64,000 nucleotides of DNA from Neobacillus niacini. Lineage in GTDB: Bacteria; Bacillota; Bacilli; Bacillales; Cytobacillaceae. The stretch is taken from positions 8,001-72,000 of the forward strand of contig NZ_JAUSZN010000001.1 of the NCBI RefSeq assembly GCF_030817595.1, in the 5' to 3' direction. Position 1 is the stretch's first letter. Each line of letters begins with the position of its first letter. This document shows, piece after piece, positions 7,714 through 16,598 of the stretch. The position numbers and the translations under genes were made by a program. The notes below the pieces were generated by a model. It worked only from the letters and a program-made list of their open reading frames with translations, was not told the DNA's origin and ran no database searches.

Positions 7714-8895
7714 ATGAAAAAGAAATTAGCAAGTGTGTTTATGGCATCTACCATCTTTGCTGGAGTATTAGCAGGGTGTGCAGGTGGAGCGAAAGAAAGT
7801 TCAGGAGGCGGCAATTCAGATACCATTAAATTGGGTATTAACTTAGAGCTATCAGGAAACGTTGCATCATATGGTGAATCAATGTCAAAAGGGATTGAAA
7901 TGGCTGTTGATGAAATCAATAAAAATGGCGGCGTTGATGGTAAAAAGTTTGATGTTGTGAAAGTAGATAATAAATCAGAAGCAGCAGAAGCTACAAACGG
8001 TATTATTAAATTAACAAGCCAAGACAAGGTAACAGCTGTAATTGGAGCAGCAACAAGCGGTAATACAGTTGCTCAAGCGCAAATTGCAAATGACACGAAA
8101 ACCGTCCTAATCGCTCCAGGTGGTACAAGCCCAACTGTTACTGTAGATGAAAAAGGGAAAGTAAGACCATTTGTATTCCGTACTTCTTTCATTGATCCTT
8201 TCCAAGGTACAGTTGCTGCGAACTTTGCTTTAGATACGTTAAAAATTAAAGATGCAGCGATTTTCGCTGACAACTCTAGTGACTATGCTAAAGGATTATC
8301 TGACGCCTTCAAGGAAACGTTTGAAGCAGCTGGAGGTAAGATTGTTGCTGAAGAAGCTTATGTCGCAAAGGATACAGATTTCCGTGCAACACTAACACGA
8401 ATCAAGGCAAAAAATCCGTCATTCATTTTTATCCCTGGATATTATGAAGAAGTTGGTTTAATTGTAAAGCAAGCGCGTGAATTAGGAATCGATGTTCCAT
8501 TAGTGGGTGCTGACGGCTGGGATTCACCAAAGTTAGTTGATTTGGCTGGAGCAGAAGCATTAAATAATACCTACCTAATCAACCATTACTCATCTGAAGA
8601 TCCAGATGAAAAGGTACAAAACTTTGTATCAGCATTTAAAGAAAAGAACAATGGCGAAGCACCTAATGCCTTTAATGCACTTGGATATGACACGGTTTAC
8701 TTTTTAGCGGATGCGGTTAAGCGTGCAGGCAGCACTGATTCTAGTAAGATTCAGGCAGAATTAGCAAAAACAAAAGATTTAAGCCTTGTTACTGGAGTAG
8801 TAACAATTGATGAAAATCATCATCCAATCAAAACAGCAACAATTTTAGAATATGTAGATGGTAAACAAGTGTTTAACACAAAAGTAAATCCTTAA
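7714..8895 (+). CDS. livJ: Branched-chain amino acid ABC transporter, substrate-binding lipoprotein
   Basis: 393 aa. A lipoprotein signal peptide has lipobox LAGC (Cys about residue 22). The rest is a type I periplasmic-binding fold opening IKLGINLELSGNVASYGESMSKGIEMAVDEIN, as in LivJ/LivK proteins. It captures Leu, Ile or Val, or a related substrate, outside the membrane and hands it to LivHM. It is the first gene of livJHMGF. A hairpin separates it from livH, which would give extra binding protein relative to the permease. A CodY-like box precedes it. The true substrate cannot be read from sequence alone; amides and urea are used by relatives. Confidence 0.93.
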   Translation: MKKKLASVFMASTIFAGVLAGCAGGAKESSGGGNSDTIKLGINLELSGNVASYGESMSKGIEMAVDEINKNGGVDGKKFDVVKVDNKSEAAEATNGIIKLTSQDKVTAVIGAATSGNTVAQAQIANDTKTVLIAPGGTSPTVTVDEKGKVRPFVFRTSFIDPFQGTVAANFALDTLKIKDAAIFADNSSDYAKGLSDAFKETFEAAGGKIVAEEAYVAKDTDFRATLTRIKAKNPSFIFIPGYYEEVGLIVKQARELGIDVPLVGADGWDSPKLVDLAGAEALNNTYLINHYSSEDPDEKVQNFVSAFKEKNNGEAPNAFNALGYDTVYFLADAVKRAGSTDSSKIQAELAKTKDLSLVTGVVTIDENHHPIKTATILEYVDGKQVFNTKVNP

Positions 8896-8912
8896 AAGTA
8901 CTATTTTAGTAG

Positions 8913-8944
8913 AATGGAAGGATAATCCTTCCATTTTACTTTTG
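8913..8944 (+). terminator. Hairpin between livJ and livH
   Basis: Stem AATGGAAGG/CCTTCCATT followed by a short T-rich tail. Likely a partial terminator or mRNA-stabilising hairpin that sets livJ above livH. Confidence 0.7.
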
Positions 8945-8981
8945 TAAAGAGTTAATTCTGGAAAAAATAGGAGTGAGAACA

Positions 8982-9860
8982 ATGGAGTGGTTACAACAAT
9001 TGATAAACGGAATATCACTCGGTAGCATCTATGCCTTAATCGCATTAGGCTATACCATGGTTTATGGAATTATAAAATTAATTAACTTCGCCCATGGTGA
9101 TGTTTTTATGGTAGGTGCGTTCGTCGGGTTTTATGCGATTAAGGGATGGGGTCTAGGCTTCTTTCCAGCATTATTATTCTCAATGGCATTTTGTGCAGTA
9201 TTTGGAGTATTGATTGAAAGAATAGCCTATAAACGTCTTAGAAATGCTACTAGAATAGCGGCCTTAATAACAGCAATAGGAATGTCGCTATTAATTGAAT
9301 ACGGAGTAATTTACGCTCGTGGAGCTCAGCCTGAGGCGTATCCTGATAATGTGTTACCAAGCACAAGCTTTAACCTTTTCGGAGCTCAAATCAGCAGTCA
9401 GTCTCTTTTCATCCTTAGTGTGTCTGTCAGCTTAATGATAATTTTACAATTTATCGTTCACCGCACGAAGATCGGTAAAGCGATGCGTGCCGTTTCACAT
9501 GATATGGATGCTGCACGTTTAATGGGGATTAACGTAGACAGGACCATCTCCTATACCTTTGCAATAGGTTCTGCATTAGCAGGGGCTGCCGGTGTTATCT
9601 TTGGTGTGTATTATACGAAGATTGAACCACTGATGGGGATTATCCCTGGTTTAAAGGCCTTCGTTGCCGCTGTTTTAGGTGGAATCGGAATTATCCCGGG
9701 CGCCATGGTTGGCGGTCTTATTCTTGGGGTTGTGGAATCAGTCGTAAGTGCAATGGGATTCTCACTCTGGAGAGATGCTGCAGCATTTATTATCCTAATC
9801 CTGATTCTTATTTTTAGACCTTCTGGCATCTTTGGAAAAAATACAAGAGAGAAAGTGTAG
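8982..9860 (+). CDS. livH: Branched-chain amino acid ABC transporter permease LivH
   Basis: 292 aa with about eight membrane segments. The N-terminal GISLGSIYALIALGYTMVYG and NFAHGDVFMVGA are hallmarks of LivH. The cytoplasmic coupling region has RAVSHDMDAARLMGINV, the site of contact with the ATPases. ATG at 8982 is preferred over GTG at 8973 because SD AGGAG (8969-8973) is eight bases before it. Second gene of the liv operon, 13 bp from livM. Confidence 0.94.
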   Translation: MEWLQQLINGISLGSIYALIALGYTMVYGIIKLINFAHGDVFMVGAFVGFYAIKGWGLGFFPALLFSMAFCAVFGVLIERIAYKRLRNATRIAALITAIGMSLLIEYGVIYARGAQPEAYPDNVLPSTSFNLFGAQISSQSLFILSVSVSLMIILQFIVHRTKIGKAMRAVSHDMDAARLMGINVDRTISYTFAIGSALAGAAGVIFGVYYTKIEPLMGIIPGLKAFVAAVLGGIGIIPGAMVGGLILGVVESVVSAMGFSLWRDAAAFIILILILIFRPSGIFGKNTREKV

Positions 9861-9873
9861 GTGAGATAGACAG

Positions 9874-10812
9874 ATGAAAAAGGTAAGTAAATTCTGGCTA
9901 TTTCTCATTTTAGCAGTACTGATTTATGGAATTGGCCAAGGCTTGATTCAAACAGGTATATTAAATGCATTTTATAGCAACATGCTGATCTTAATGATCA
10001 TTAATATCATTTTAGCGGTCAGTCTTCATTTAGTTATTGGGATTACCGGACAATTTTCGATTGGGCATGCTGGATTCCTAGCAGTCGGAGCGTATGTTTC
10101 AGCGATCATTACCATGAAATTTGAACTGCCTTTTGTTTTAGCTATTATTATTGGTGGAATTGTTGCGGCATTAGCTGGCCTTCTTGTTGGTATTCCTACT
10201 TTAAGACTTCGAGGAGATTATCTGGCTATTGCTACTCTCGGATTCGGTGAAATTATCAGAATTGTGTTTTTAAATATCGAGTATGTTGGCGGCGCTGCAG
10301 GAATGATGGTTTCCAATATGACGACTTGGACAAGCGCATTTGTGTGTCTCGTTATTACCATTCTTGTGATATCTAACTTTACGAACTCACGGCATGGAAG
10401 AGCGTGTATTGCGATCAGGGAAAATGAAATTGCGGCAGACGCAATGGGAATCAATACAACTTTTTATAAAGTCGCCGCATTTGCGATTGGTTCCTTTTTC
10501 GCCGGAATCGCCGGCGGATTATTTTCTCATAACTTTTACATTATCCAGCCAACCAACTTTGGTTTCTTAAAATCCTTTGATATTTTAATCTTTGTGGTTT
10601 TAGGCGGACTTGGAAGTATGTCCGGATCCGTAATTGCTGCTATCCTTTTAACCATTATTTCAACATACTTACAGCAATATCCTGAGACTCGAATGATTAT
10701 ATACAGTATCGTATTGGTTGTTGTCATGCTATATCGTCCACAGGGCTTAATGGGTACCCGTGAAATTACAGAATTCTTTGGGAAAAAGAAAAGTGTGAAA
10801 GGAGGAAATTAA
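9874..10812 (+). CDS. livM: Branched-chain amino acid ABC transporter permease LivM
   Basis: 312 aa, hydrophobic throughout, with the LivM signature GITGQFSIGHAGFLAVGAY and the coupling helix RENEIAADAMGINTT. It pairs with LivH to form the membrane channel. One base separates its stop from the livG start, which indicates translational coupling. Confidence 0.94.
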   Translation: MKKVSKFWLFLILAVLIYGIGQGLIQTGILNAFYSNMLILMIINIILAVSLHLVIGITGQFSIGHAGFLAVGAYVSAIITMKFELPFVLAIIIGGIVAALAGLLVGIPTLRLRGDYLAIATLGFGEIIRIVFLNIEYVGGAAGMMVSNMTTWTSAFVCLVITILVISNFTNSRHGRACIAIRENEIAADAMGINTTFYKVAAFAIGSFFAGIAGGLFSHNFYIIQPTNFGFLKSFDILIFVVLGGLGSMSGSVIAAILLTIISTYLQQYPETRMIIYSIVLVVVMLYRPQGLMGTREITEFFGKKKSVKGGN

Positions 10813-10813
10813 C

Positions 10814-11596
10814 GTGGGAGCTTTACTACAGGTTAAAAATGCAGGAATTCAGTTCGGCGGGCTTAAGGCGGTTTCAGGCTTTAATATGGAACTTAATCAA
10901 GGAGAATTGGTCGGTTTGATTGGTCCAAATGGTGCCGGGAAAACAACAAGTTTTAATTTGCTGACTGGTGTATATGTCCCAACAGAGGGTGACATTTTAT
11001 TTGATGGGAAAAGACTAAATGGTCTTGCTCCATATCAAGTAACACGAAATGGAATCAGCCGTACGTTTCAGAATATCCGCCTATTTAGTGAATTATCCGT
11101 ATTAGATAATGTTAAAGTGGCTTATCATTCTTTAGCGAAGCATTCCATTTTAAGTTCCATCTTTCGCCTTCCTTCTCATTTCTCCGAAGAAAAGGTGATG
11201 GAGGAAAAATCACTAGAATTTTTAAAGATTTTTCAATTGGACCGTTTTAAAGATGAAAAAGCAAAAAATTTACCATATGGCCAGCAAAGAAGATTGGAAA
11301 TAGCTAGAGCCTTGGCAGCAAGTCCGAAATTATTACTGCTTGATGAGCCGGCTGCTGGTATGAATCCTCAGGAAACGCACGAGCTGATGGAATTAATCGC
11401 ATTTATCCGAAAACAATTCGATCTAACGATTCTACTAATTGAACATGATATGGCACTAGTTATGGGAATTTGTGAAAGAATCTATGTATTAGACCATGGG
11501 CAGCTCATTGCAGCAGGAACTCCTGATGAAATTCGTAATCATCCGAAAGTCATCGAGGCTTATCTAGGAGAGGAGGTTTCGAGTGACAATGCTTAA
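10814..11596 (+). CDS. livG: Branched-chain amino acid ABC transporter ATPase LivG
   Basis: 260 aa. Walker A GPNGAGKTT, a Q loop, the signature LPYGQQRRLEIARAL, Walker B LLLLDEPAAGMNP and switch His in LIEHDM. The C-terminal extension ending HPKVIEAYLGEE is typical of LivG. GTG start with SD AAAGGAGG. It overlaps livF by 14 bases. Confidence 0.95.
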   Translation: MGALLQVKNAGIQFGGLKAVSGFNMELNQGELVGLIGPNGAGKTTSFNLLTGVYVPTEGDILFDGKRLNGLAPYQVTRNGISRTFQNIRLFSELSVLDNVKVAYHSLAKHSILSSIFRLPSHFSEEKVMEEKSLEFLKIFQLDRFKDEKAKNLPYGQQRRLEIARALAASPKLLLLDEPAAGMNPQETHELMELIAFIRKQFDLTILLIEHDMALVMGICERIYVLDHGQLIAAGTPDEIRNHPKVIEAYLGEEVSSDNA

Positions 11597-12296
11597 AGTA
11601 AATGGAATTGATGTTTTTTACGGAAATATTCACGCCCTTAAAGGTGTATCATTAGAAATCAATGAAGGGGAAATTGTTACCCTGATTGGTGCGAACGGAG
11701 CAGGTAAAAGTACGCTGCTTAAGACATTATCGGGGCTGCTTAAGCCAAAGTCAGGGAGTATTGAATACCTAGGCAGTTCGATTTCGGGCAAGGCTCCCCA
11801 GTCGATTGTGAAGTCCGGTATCTCACATGTACCAGAGGGGCGTCGTGTATTTGCTAATATGAGTGTCGAGGAGAACCTGGAACTTGGTGCTTATTTACGA
11901 AAAGATTCGAAGGAAATCAAGAAAGATATTCAAAGCGTTTATGAGCTTTTCCCTAGACTGGAAGAGCGTCGAAAGCAGTTATCGGGAACCCTTTCCGGAG
12001 GAGAACAGCAAATGCTTGCGATGGGAAGAGCGATAATGGCTAAGCCGAAGTTGCTTTTACTCGATGAGCCTTCAATGGGATTGGCGCCGTTAATGGTAAA
12101 AACGATTTTTCAAATCATTCAGAAAATCAATCAAGATGGCACAACCATCCTTCTGGTTGAACAAAATGCGAATATGGCACTATCCGTTGCAGACCGGGCC
12201 TATGTAATCGAAACGGGCAGAGTTGAAATCTCAGGAACAGCAGAAGAATTACAAGCAAGTGAAGAAATCAAAAAGGCTTATCTTGGCGGTCTTTAG
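11583..12296 (+). CDS. livF: Branched-chain amino acid ABC transporter ATPase LivF
   Basis: 237 aa. Walker A GANGAGKST, signature LSGGEQQMLAMGRAI, Walker B LLLLDEPSMGLAP, switch HIS position replaced by Gln in LVEQNANMALS, as is normal for LivF. The ending AYLGGL is also typical. GTG at 11583 lies six bases after SD AGGAGG; ATG at 11589 is an alternative. Last gene of the operon, followed by the hairpin at 12342. Confidence 0.95.
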   Translation: MTMLKVNGIDVFYGNIHALKGVSLEINEGEIVTLIGANGAGKSTLLKTLSGLLKPKSGSIEYLGSSISGKAPQSIVKSGISHVPEGRRVFANMSVEENLELGAYLRKDSKEIKKDIQSVYELFPRLEERRKQLSGTLSGGEQQMLAMGRAIMAKPKLLLLDEPSMGLAPLMVKTIFQIIQKINQDGTTILLVEQNANMALSVADRAYVIETGRVEISGTAEELQASEEIKKAYLGGL

Positions 12297-12341
12297 GATT
12301 TCTTTATTAAATTGAAAAATCTTTTTGAAAATGTAACTCCC

Positions 12342-12392
12342 ATCTCCTTTTAATCGACTATTAAAGTAAATCGATTAAAAGGAGATTTTTTT
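12342..12392 (+). terminator. Terminator of liv operon that also masks the next SD
   Basis: A perfect 16-bp stem (12342-12357 with 12371-12386), 13-base loop and seven T. The 3' arm contains AAGGAGA, the ribosome binding site of the gene starting at 12393. Read-through from liv would be stopped or, if not, poorly translated. Confidence 0.9.
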
Positions 12393-13076
12393 ATGCCATT
12401 TAAAAAATTAATGATTGTATTACTAGCTGGACTCTTAAGTGCTTGTGGTACTGGAAATCAAACCAACGGGCACGGTGATGTGGTAAAGAAAGTGAACCCA
12501 GTGGATCATCCAAAACAAAATGAAATCGCCGCAAAAGTTCATCCAGCGATTAAAATAAAGGAAGAAAACAATTCTACGATTATTAATTACAAAGTCAAAA
12601 ATATATCTGGCGGACCTATAAAACTATCGTTTGCAAGCGGATTACAAGCAGATTATATCGTTTATGATCAGCATGGAAAAAAAGTAAAACAGTATTCGGA
12701 AGAAGTGATGTCAACACAAGCAATTACTGAGATGACGTTCGACAATAATCAAGAAATTCAAAATTCGTTTACCATTTCTGACCTTTATAATGGAGCTTAT
12801 AAAATTGAAGTTTTTTTAACAGCACAGGAAGAGCAAGCTAAGGTTGTAATGGATTTATTGGTTGAAAATTCACTATTTACAAAAGCCTCAGGCCTGTTTA
12901 CGGGCCAAATCGATCCCCATTCCATAGAGGTGGAGATCAAAGGTGAAAAGGTCGCCTTCCAGCTAAAAGAGGAAGCGATACAGCAATTGCCATCCCATAA
13001 AGAGGGCAGTGAAATTTTGTTTGTTTATACAGAAAATGAAATACAAAAGACAATCGAAAAGTTTTTAATAGAATAA
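12393..13076 (+). CDS. Lipoprotein with BsuPI-like domain
   Basis: 227 aa. Lipoprotein signal with lipobox LSAC (Cys about residue 18). Residues about 55-150 resemble the BsuPI family (intracellular proteinase inhibitor fold): NYKVKNISGGPIKLSFASG, ADYIVYDQHGKKVKQYS, GAYKIEVFLTA. The C-terminal 80 residues are not recognised. It is probably anchored outside the membrane; its partner is unknown. Its SD lies inside the preceding terminator hairpin, so efficient expression needs a transcript that starts inside or after the 5' arm. Confidence 0.8.
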   Translation: MPFKKLMIVLLAGLLSACGTGNQTNGHGDVVKKVNPVDHPKQNEIAAKVHPAIKIKEENNSTIINYKVKNISGGPIKLSFASGLQADYIVYDQHGKKVKQYSEEVMSTQAITEMTFDNNQEIQNSFTISDLYNGAYKIEVFLTAQEEQAKVVMDLLVENSLFTKASGLFTGQIDPHSIEVEIKGEKVAFQLKEEAIQQLPSHKEGSEILFVYTENEIQKTIEKFLIE

Positions 13077-13163
13077 ATACATGTAAAAAACTCGGAAACG
13101 TTAGTATATAACACCCAAGCTTGCTGCAAAATACCAATATGAAAATTTTAGGAGTTGGCAAGC

Positions 13164-14639
13164 TTGGGAAAAAAAGGAACGCAAATTCCAGTAAAAGAAA
13201 AGTTTGAAGATAATATTGAATATTTAATTAAAGAATTACGGATAGGCAAAAACTTCGATGTCATCCATAGACCACTAGAATATGGTGGACGGAAGTTTGC
13301 AATGTTCTTGATTGATGGATTCGCTTCGGCAAATCTCCTTCTTCTCATTATGAAGGAAATTGAGAAGCGCAAACCAGAGGATTTTGCCGATAATCCGATT
13401 GATAGGCTTTTTAAGACTTTTATTCCACATGTTGAGGTTAATACTTCCGATGATCTTGAAGAGGTTATTGCCCAGATTCTTGCAGGACAGACAGCGGTAG
13501 TCGTTGAAGGCGGCAATCAAGTGATTATGATTGATTCACGTGAATATCCGATTCGATCTCCACAAGAACCGGATATTGAACGTGTGGTCCGCGGTCCGCG
13601 CGATGGTTTTGTTGAAACCATTGTTTTTAATTTAGCCTTGATTCGAAGGCGTGTTCGTGACCGGTCTCTCGTCATGGAATATGTACAGGTTGGTCAGCGG
13701 TCAAAAACGGATATTGCGTTAGTATACATTGATAGCATTGTTGATGTTGATCATGTAAAAATGTTACGGGATAAGCTTGAAAGTATCTCTGTTGATGGAA
13801 TATCGATGGGTGAAAAAACAATTGAAGAATTTGTCTTTGGCAGAAACTATAATCCATATCCAATGGTACGTTATACGGAAAGAGCAGATACCAGTGCTGT
13901 TCATTTAATGGAAGGTCATGTCCTAATTGTTGTCGATGGATCACCTAGCGTGATGATTTGCCCGTCTACCTATTGGCACCATTTACAGCATGCAGAGGAA
14001 TACCGCCAAAAGCCAATAATAGGTGTCTTCTTAAGGTGGGCACGATTTATTGCGGTGCTGGCCTCCTTATTCCTCTTACCGTTATGGTATACCTATGCTT
14101 CCAATGAGCAGCTGCTATCTGACCGATGGAAGTTTATTGGTGTTAAAGATTCAGGGGAAATTGGATTGATATGGCAATTTCTTATTGCCGAAATCGGGAT
14201 AGAAATACTGCGGATGGCTGCCATACATACCCCCAACGCCCTTGCAACAGCACTCGGTATCGTTTCGGCGATAATTATTGGAGATGTTGCTGTACAAGTG
14301 GGAATCTTTACGCATGAGGTAGTCCTTTATGTAGCGGTTTCAGCAATCGGAACCTTCGCAACACCAAGCTATGAATTGAGTCTGGCAAACAGACTGTTTC
14401 GTGTGTTCTTTTTAATCATGGTCGCTTTACTTAACGTACCAGGTCTAGCAATCGGAATTACATTGTGGATTATAATGCTTGCAAGAACAAAGAGTATGAA
14501 TACTCCGTATTTATATCCATTCATCCCGTTTAATCCGCAGGACTTTCGGATAATGCTTGCTCGCACACCAATCCCGCTAAAAAATACCCGTGCCAGAATG
14601 CTGAATCCACAAGACGCAACGAGACAATCACATAAATAA
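13164..14639 (+). CDS. spoVAF: Stage V sporulation protein AF
   Basis: 491 aa, close to B. subtilis SpoVAF. The hydrophilic N-terminal half (about 1-285) has the GerA-family fold with VNTSDDLEEVIAQILAGQTA and EPDIERVVRGPRDGFVET. The C-terminal half has five or so membrane segments. SpoVAF sits in the spore inner membrane and helps the GerA-type receptors, with SpoVAEa/FigP, to amplify germination. Start TTG at 13164, nine bases after GGAG (13151-13154); TTG at 13155 would touch the SD. Unusually it is not in a spoVA operon here. Confidence 0.85.
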   Translation: MGKKGTQIPVKEKFEDNIEYLIKELRIGKNFDVIHRPLEYGGRKFAMFLIDGFASANLLLLIMKEIEKRKPEDFADNPIDRLFKTFIPHVEVNTSDDLEEVIAQILAGQTAVVVEGGNQVIMIDSREYPIRSPQEPDIERVVRGPRDGFVETIVFNLALIRRRVRDRSLVMEYVQVGQRSKTDIALVYIDSIVDVDHVKMLRDKLESISVDGISMGEKTIEEFVFGRNYNPYPMVRYTERADTSAVHLMEGHVLIVVDGSPSVMICPSTYWHHLQHAEEYRQKPIIGVFLRWARFIAVLASLFLLPLWYTYASNEQLLSDRWKFIGVKDSGEIGLIWQFLIAEIGIEILRMAAIHTPNALATALGIVSAIIIGDVAVQVGIFTHEVVLYVAVSAIGTFATPSYELSLANRLFRVFFLIMVALLNVPGLAIGITLWIIMLARTKSMNTPYLYPFIPFNPQDFRIMLARTPIPLKNTRARMLNPQDATRQSHK

Positions 14640-14672
14640 GCCTATCATAGTCAATGATAGGCTTTCTTTTTA
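14638..14672 (+). terminator. Terminator after spoVAF
   Basis: Stem AAGCCTATCAT/ATGATAGGCTT followed by T-rich tail. It also lies just beyond the stop of the opposing YqhV-like gene. Confidence 0.88.
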
Positions 14673-14682
14673 TGTAGGTTTT

Positions 14683-14958
14683 TCATGAGGACTTTACCCC
14701 TATAAAGATAAAACTAACTCCAAGAGCAATCCAGACGAATTTCATAATCGATATTTTCTCGACTAATCCTATTAACCCAATAGAGGTCGTTAAAACTAAA
14801 ATAACCGGACCGATTAGTGCAAGTGAAGAGTTAACCATCAGTGCTTTTTCCACAGTATTAAATTTAATCATGAGGATAGCTGCAAATATCTCAATGCTAC
14901 CTGATATTAATCGTAAAAAAGCCATTCCGAGTACTACTTTTTCAATAATGATAAACAT
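14683..14958 (-). CDS. YqhV family small membrane protein (DUF2619)
   Basis: 91 aa with three predicted membrane helices. The pattern LRLISGSIEIFAAILMIKFN, then VNSSLALIGPVIL, matches Bacillus YqhV, usually next to spoIIIA genes. Role unknown, probably sporulation-linked. SD GGAGGG before the ATG at 14958. Confidence 0.8.
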   Translation of the reverse strand: MFIIIEKVVLGMAFLRLISGSIEIFAAILMIKFNTVEKALMVNSSLALIGPVILVLTTSIGLIGLVEKISIMKFVWIALGVSFIFIGVKSS

Positions 14959-15050
14959 AATGACCCTCCTGCAATTACCATTTCTACCATAAGTATATGA
15001 TTGGTTGTTCAGGAGAAGGACAGGTTTTTCATTTTCATTTAAAAATAGAT

Positions 15051-15358
15051 GGCTGTGTCAAAGGAGATTATTGCTTTAAGAACCTGTTGATTGGAGCGGA
15101 AGGCGCTTGACTCCTGCGGGATGAACGAGCTGAGTGAGACCCCGCAGGTCGGAACGACCGAGGAGAAGCAAAAGCGGAGGCGCCTTGTTCAGACCCGACA
15201 AGCGCTAGAGGGCCTGGCGGTAAAGTCGCTCTTTGACTTCATCGTCAGGACCGAAGCGACTCGAGGGTCTAGGCGCTGTAGCTAGACAGGCTCACGGGCG
15301 AGCCCGCGGAAAGCATAGCGCCTGGAGCGCAAATCAACAGCCAAGTTTAACACAGCCC
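15051..15358. repeat. GC-rich intergenic inverted-repeat element
   Basis: About 308 bp, clearly richer in GC than its surroundings. The ends are inverted: GGCTGTGTCAAA on the left, TTTAACACAGCC on the right, and inside them GTTGATTGGAGCG and CGCAAATCAAC. It contains the palindrome CCTGCGGG...CCCGCAG with the stretch GAACGAGCTGAGTGAGACC between, and a second large dyad around 15205-15285. The motif ACTCCTGCGGGA is common between genes in Bacillaceae. No transposase; it may be a MITE-like or REP-like element. A small open frame inside (15091-15285) is not credible. Confidence 0.8.
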
Positions 15359-15389
15359 ACTAGAAAAAACATGGTAGGCACCGTGCTTC

Positions 15390-16154
15390 TTAAATCAGTT
15401 TAACACCACTAATCAAAATCATGATGGCCATAATGGTTCTTAATGGCTTAGCTGGGAATTTAGAGGATAAGTTACTTCCAATCAGTACACCCGGAATGGA
15501 ACCCATCAGCAGGTTAATCATCAATAAATAATCAACATTCCCAATCCCTGCATGCATAAAGCCAGCGGCTGTAACTAGTAAAAATGCGTGTGCAATATCT
15601 GTTCCGACGAGCTCTGAAGGACTCATTCTGTATAGATAAAGCATTGCCAAGGCAAACAAAGAACCAGAACCAATAGAGGTCAAACCAACAATAAAGCCCA
15701 AGATAACCCCAATACCAATCGTCAAACCGCGTTTCTCATGAAGCGGCTTCTTTTGGAAGGTATTTTCTTCTAATTTACCTTTAGCAAACGTTTTAATTAG
15801 AGTAGTCAACGCTACTAAAATTAAAACGTATCCTAAAGCATGTTTGATTACTTGCTCTTGGTTATGAAAAAACGAGTCAAACAGATGGAGAATTCCAACC
15901 GCACAAATTGCACTAGGTATACTGCCAATAGCAAGATATTTCACCAGCGTAAGATTGATCGTCTTTTGCCTCCAATGTTGAAAGGATCCAAATAGCTTGG
16001 TGATAGAATTATAAACCAAGTCTGTTCCTACTGCTATGGAAGGACTAATCCCTAGTAATATTAATATGGGTGTTAACAATGCTGCACCGCCAACACCGGT
16101 CAAGCCAACCATAAATCCGATTAATAGCCCCATTAGAATGATTCCAATACTCAT
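15390..16154 (-). CDS. TSUP (TauE/SafE) family anion transporter
   Basis: 254 aa, seven to eight membrane helices. The family repeat appears twice: GLLIGFMVGLTGVGGAALLTPIL and GVILGFIVGLTSIGSGSLFALAM. TSUP proteins move sulfite, sulfonates or other sulfur anions. It lies beside the sulfate activation and sulfolactate genes, so a sulfate or sulfonate substrate is a sensible guess. Start ATG at 16154; the GTG at 16166 sits one base from GGAG and is less likely. Confidence 0.82.
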   Translation of the reverse strand: MSIGIILMGLLIGFMVGLTGVGGAALLTPILILLGISPSIAVGTDLVYNSITKLFGSFQHWRQKTINLTLVKYLAIGSIPSAICAVGILHLFDSFFHNQEQVIKHALGYVLILVALTTLIKTFAKGKLEENTFQKKPLHEKRGLTIGIGVILGFIVGLTSIGSGSLFALAMLYLYRMSPSELVGTDIAHAFLLVTAAGFMHAGIGNVDYLLMINLLMGSIPGVLIGSNLSSKFPAKPLRTIMAIMILISGVKLI

Positions 16155-16279
16155 TAGGCCACACACTCCATATTTGTCTAACTGCTTACCAATAAGTTAT
16201 GAAGTGGTTAAATGCCTTGTTACTACTGCCCAAACCCAAATTAAAAGAGGGCGGTCAATGCCGTCCTCTAATAGTACCT

Positions 16280-16567
16280 TTATTCTTCTTCTTTCTCTTC
16301 TTCTTTTAGCTTAATTTTTTTACATCCGACATACAAACAGGATAGAATATCCAGCCCTGGTTTAGCCTTTGCTAATCCTTTTATATAGGGTGTGACTAAA
16401 TCTTTAAAATCGGAACCCACCTCTTCATCTTCTAAGATGCCGTATACATAAAGCTTCTTTTCATCAAATAAAAATGCAACATTTCCCACACCTTTATTAT
16501 TTGAATTAACAACATTTAGGACCTGATATTCAGGGGTGATAACCTCAGGTGAAAAATATATTTGCAA
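16280..16567 (-). CDS. Hypothetical 95-aa acidic-tailed protein
   Basis: Starts MQIYFSPEVITPEYQVLNV and ends in an alternating Lys/Glu tail (LKEEEKEEE). No domain recognised and no membrane segment. Residues 75-90 contain a Cys pair (LSCLYVGCKK). SD AAAAGGAGAAG precedes the ATG. It lies 31 bases downstream of the MFS gene on the same strand and may be cotranscribed. Confidence 0.65.
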   Translation of the reverse strand: MQIYFSPEVITPEYQVLNVVNSNNKGVGNVAFLFDEKKLYVYGILEDEEVGSDFKDLVTPYIKGLAKAKPGLDILSCLYVGCKKIKLKEEEKEEE

Positions 16568-16598
16568 TTAAATCTTCTCCTTTTATATCTTACGTATC

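Noticed and set aside
12393..12960. Lipoprotein as a sixth liv subunit
   Set aside because: A strong terminator and masked SD separate it from livF, and its fold is not a binding protein.
15091..15285. Open frame of 64 codons
   Set aside because: It lies wholly inside the GC-rich repeat element and owes its length to the base composition.
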